A DNA stretch of 64,000 nt from Candidatus Blautia faecipullorum (GTDB lineage Bacteria > Bacillota > Clostridia > Lachnospirales > Lachnospiraceae), in NCBI GenBank assembly GCA_019115125.1, contig DXEG01000045.1, positions 1-64,000 of the forward strand, written 5' to 3'. The notes beneath the pieces are model-generated. The model had not been told where the DNA came from. It did no database searches and was given only the letters and a program-made list of their open reading frames with translations. A program made the position numbers and the translations under genes. The stretch's first letter is position 1, and the number at the start of each line of letters is the position of its first letter. Shown in pieces: positions 61,334 to 64,000 of this stretch.

Positions 61334-63343
61334 ATGATGCAGATCAAAAAGGAACAAGACGGCTTTACGCTTACGGCCAACGGACAGGAAATCCTGTCCT
61401 GCGGTCAGACATCCCCCATGGTGTATGTGGGATACGGGCAGGAAGACGTGGATATGTACCGCGGGAACTTCAAGATCCGGGATTATGTGATCGAGCGCTG
61501 TCCGCTGAGCGTCACTGGCATAAAAGAGACGGACGGGGCTCTGGAGCTTGATTTTGAAGGAAGGCTCACGGCCCTGGTGAAGGTGGAAAATGATGTCTGC
61601 ACACTGGACTTTACCCGGAAGGATGAGCGCATCAACCGCTTCTGGTTCCGCGTGTCCGCAGACAAGGAAGAGAAATGCTACGGCTGCGGCGAGCAGATGT
61701 CCTACTTTAACTTGAGAGGACGCAATTTCCCGCTCTGGACATCCGAGCCGGGTGTGGGCAGGGACAAGACGACCTATGTGACATGGCGTTCGGATGTGGA
61801 AAACAAAGCGGGCGGAGACTACTATAATACCAACTATCCGCAGCCGACCTTTGTCTCCACGAAGCGTTATTACCTGCATGTGGATTCCACAGCTTACGCT
61901 GATTTTGACTTCCGCAATGCAGATTTCCACGAGCTTCAGATCTGGGAAGTGCCGAAACAGATCCGCATCGAGGCGGCACCGGATTATCTTACGCTTCTGG
62001 AAAAACTGACCGCGTATTTCGGCAGACAGCCGGAGCTTCCGGACTGGGTGTACAACGGCCTGATCATCGGCGTGCAGGGAGGAAACGAGCGCTCCTTCGG
62101 TCTGCTTGACAAGACCCTTGGGAAGGGAATCAAGGTATCCGGTATCTGGTGCCAGGACTGGTGCGGCAAGAGGGTGACTTCTTTCGGGAAGCGGCTCCAG
62201 TGGGACTGGAAATACCATAAAGAGATGTACCCTGATCTTCCGGAAAAGATAAAGGAAGTAAACAAAAAAGGCGTTCGGTTCCTGGGGTATGTGAACCCGT
62301 ATCTTGTAAATGACGGCGAACTTTATAAAGAAGGAAAAGAGAAGGGATATTTTGCCACAAAAAGTGACGGGAGCGATTATCTGGTAGATTTCGGCGAGTT
62401 CGACTGCGGTGTGGTAGACCTGACCAACCCCGATGCCTTTGAGTGGTTCAAGGGTGTGATCAAGGAATATACGCTGGGGATCGGTATAGATGGCTGGATG
62501 GCGGACTTCGGAGAGTACCTTCCCACAGACGATATCAAGCTTTACAACGGGGTGTCTCCGATGATCGAGCACAACCACTGGCCGGTGCTCTGGGCGAAAT
62601 GTAACTATGAGGCGGTAAAAGAATCCGGCAAGCTGGGAGAGGCAGTCTACTTCATGAGAGCCGGAGGCGCCGGCAGCCAGAAATACTGCACCCTCCTGTG
62701 GGCGGGCGATCAGTCCGTAGACTTTACCATCCATGACGGTCTTGCGTCCGTGATCTGCGGGGCGTTAAGCGCCGGAATGATGGGCTGCGGGATCACCCAC
62801 AGCGACATCGGGGGATATACCTCCCTGTTTGACAATACAAGGACAAAAGAACTGTTCCTGCGCTGGATCGAGATGGCGGCGTTCACACCGTTTATGAGAA
62901 CCCACGAGGGCAACAGGCCGGATACGAATTTCCAGTATTATGACGATGACGACACCATGAACCGGATGGCAAGGCTGGTGGACGTATACACCATGCTGGC
63001 CCCGTATACAAAAGAACTGGTCAAAGAAAATTCCCAGACGGGACATCCGGTTCAGAGACCGCTGTTCATGCACTATGAGGACGACCAGAGAGCTTACGAT
63101 ATTCAGTACGAATACCTTTTCGGCCGCGACATGCTGGTAGCCCCGGTATATGAGGAGGGCAGGCATGACTGGACGCTGTACCTGCCGGAGGATGAGTGGA
63201 TCCATCTCTGGACCGGCGAAGCGTACGGCGGCGGAGAAGTGACCGTATCAGCAGAGCTGGGATATACGCCGGTATTTTACCGCAAAGGCAGCGGCTACGC
63301 GGGTCTGTTTGAGGAGATCGGAGAGAAATACGGAGTAAAGTAA
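61334..63343 (+). CDS. sftG: GH31 sulfoquinovosidase, YihQ-like
   Basis: Cleaves sulfoquinovosyl glycosides derived from plant sulfolipid. The 669-aa protein closely follows E. coli YihQ (678 aa). Examples are GVQGGNE (the Gln that contacts the sulfonate in YihQ), GIWCQDWCGKRVTSFGKRL followed by QWDWKY (Arg and Trp of the sulfonate pocket kept), and DGWMADFGEYLPTD (nucleophile Asp). Others are LLWAGDQSVDF (acid/base Asp) and RPLFMHYEDD. No signal peptide is visible, so it works in the cytosol after import. The start is 9 bases after AAGGAGGT. Confidence 0.92.
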   Translation: MMQIKKEQDGFTLTANGQEILSCGQTSPMVYVGYGQEDVDMYRGNFKIRDYVIERCPLSVTGIKETDGALELDFEGRLTALVKVENDVCTLDFTRKDERINRFWFRVSADKEEKCYGCGEQMSYFNLRGRNFPLWTSEPGVGRDKTTYVTWRSDVENKAGGDYYNTNYPQPTFVSTKRYYLHVDSTAYADFDFRNADFHELQIWEVPKQIRIEAAPDYLTLLEKLTAYFGRQPELPDWVYNGLIIGVQGGNERSFGLLDKTLGKGIKVSGIWCQDWCGKRVTSFGKRLQWDWKYHKEMYPDLPEKIKEVNKKGVRFLGYVNPYLVNDGELYKEGKEKGYFATKSDGSDYLVDFGEFDCGVVDLTNPDAFEWFKGVIKEYTLGIGIDGWMADFGEYLPTDDIKLYNGVSPMIEHNHWPVLWAKCNYEAVKESGKLGEAVYFMRAGGAGSQKYCTLLWAGDQSVDFTIHDGLASVICGALSAGMMGCGITHSDIGGYTSLFDNTRTKELFLRWIEMAAFTPFMRTHEGNRPDTNFQYYDDDDTMNRMARLVDVYTMLAPYTKELVKENSQTGHPVQRPLFMHYEDDQRAYDIQYEYLFGRDMLVAPVYEEGRHDWTLYLPEDEWIHLWTGEAYGGGEVTVSAELGYTPVFYRKGSGYAGLFEEIGEKYGVK

Positions 63344-64000
63344 ATGAACAATATCGCATTCTACCTCATAATATTTCTGACAAATATCATACAGGGCATT
63401 ACGGGCTTTGCGGGGACGATCCTCGCAATGCCCCCGGGCCTGATGTTGGTTGGGTATGATGTGGCGAAACCGGTTCTCAACGTGCTGGGAATACTGGCCG
63501 GGATCTATGTGTTCATCAGCCAGGGAAAGCATGTGAACTGGAAGGAATTAAGGAAAGTGGTGCTGGTCATGGCTGTGGGCATCTTTTCCGGGATCTTCCT
63601 GAAGGCTCTGTTTGCCAACTATGAGAGCCTTCTCTACAAATGTCTCGGGGCGTTCGTTCTTGTTCTGGCTGTACAGGGATATTGGAAGCTTGTGCGGCCG
63701 GAGAAGAAGGAAAAAACCACACGGCATGGGGCGGTAGAGGTGAAATCCTACGCACTTCTGGTGGGATCGGGAGTGGCGCACGGCATGTTTGTTTCCGGAG
63801 GACCTCTGCTTATCAGCTATCTGTCAGAAAAGATCCGGGATAAGGTGGGGTTCCGGGCGACCATATCGACAGTGTGGATCATCCTGAACACTATTATACT
63901 GATTGATGATATCCGCGAGGGACTGTGGACACAGGATTTGATCGTGACACAGATGATCTCCATCCCGTTCTTTGCGGCGGGAATGATCGCGGGAACCGTG
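63344..64000 (+). CDS. TauE/SafE family sulfonate exporter, partial
   Basis: The reading frame starts right after the sulfoquinovosidase gene and is open to the window end (219 codons visible of about 250). It encodes membrane segments such as FLTNIIQGITGFAGTILAMP and LLVGSGVAHGMFVSGGPLLI, a TauE pattern with its Gly-rich repeats. In sulfoglycolysis operons such exporters are thought to release DHPS or sulfolactate. The C terminus is cut off by the window. Confidence 0.88.
   Translation, partial: MNNIAFYLIIFLTNIIQGITGFAGTILAMPPGLMLVGYDVAKPVLNVLGILAGIYVFISQGKHVNWKELRKVVLVMAVGIFSGIFLKALFANYESLLYKCLGAFVLVLAVQGYWKLVRPEKKEKTTRHGAVEVKSYALLVGSGVAHGMFVSGGPLLISYLSEKIRDKVGFRATISTVWIILNTIILIDDIREGLWTQDLIVTQMISIPFFAAGMIAGTV

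Noticed and set aside
61274-62734. 486-codon minus-strand frame opposite the sulfoquinovosidase
   Set aside because: Shadow of the GH31 gene, which matches YihQ over its full length; the composition of the minus frame is not protein-like.
1-64000. CRISPR arrays, rRNA or tRNA genes
   Set aside because: No regularly spaced repeats and no tRNA T-arm or rRNA signatures were recognised; a tRNA or RNA-family scan could still find something missed by eye.

Overview
The window looks like the chromosome of an anaerobic, endospore-forming member of the Clostridia, most likely a gut Lachnospiraceae. The grounds are the Firmicutes gene orders rpsF-ssb-rpsR, gdpP-rplI-dnaB and nusB-xseA-xseB-ispA-dxs-tlyA-nadK-argR-recN-spoIVB-spo0A, a complete spoIIIA operon, a cotJ coat operon, a tiny bacterial 2[4Fe-4S] ferredoxin, and strong AGGAGG ribosome binding sites. 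The assignment is inference; no 16S rRNA gene or tRNA gene was recognised.

Layout. 1-7.9 kb: housekeeping genes (rpsF, ssb, rpsR; gdpP, rplI, dnaB; a MerR regulator; a 57-aa ferredoxin on the minus strand; a DUF1858 protein; mecA). 7.9-8.8 kb: a long gene-free stretch with a promoter-like sequence and a 16-bp perfect inverted repeat. 8.8-14.8 kb: a GH18 envelope protein, the Trk potassium uptake pair trkA-trkH on the minus strand, and an MscS channel. 14.9-20.3 kb: the cotJA-cotJB-cotJC spore coat operon, in which cotJC is split by a 4.13-kb element. The element carries a Na/Pi cotransporter behind Pho-box-like repeats, a 48-aa protein and a large serine recombinase. Joining the two cotJC halves at a shared CAGA core restores a 208-codon frame and the conserved AAEQKAR stretch. 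This is the strongest candidate in the window for an unusual system: a sporulation gene probably rebuilt by programmed excision, comparable to skin in sigK and SPbeta in spsM.

20.4-30.8 kb: a HAD phosphatase, then two operons each headed by a near-identical cobalamin riboswitch plus terminator. The first encodes CbiL, an ABC-2 type transporter and a surface protein. The second encodes an exported CbiK-type cobaltochelatase, a two-domain surface protein, and a BtuFCD-type importer whose ATPase has an extra C-terminal domain. CbiK and CbiL catalyse consecutive steps of anaerobic B12 synthesis, so the arrangement suggests that cobalt loading of a tetrapyrrole occurs outside the cell, followed by import and methylation inside. 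A 166-bp MITE-like element with 6-bp target duplications lies between the operons.

30.8-57 kb: ftsW/rodA, acpP, gltX, a UvrD-like helicase, a phosphopantetheinyl transferase, spoIIIAA-AH, prfC, an Asp23 protein, then the long nusB-to-recN run, spoIVB, spo0A, glgA and two small coat-type proteins. 57-64 kb: a catabolic operon whose content (transaldolase, GPH transporter, beta-HAD reductase, DUF4867 protein, a GH31 enzyme closely resembling E. coli YihQ, and a TauE-type exporter cut by the window end) matches the transaldolase route of sulfoquinovose breakdown. It has its own promoter, palindromic operator-like sites and a 5' hairpin.
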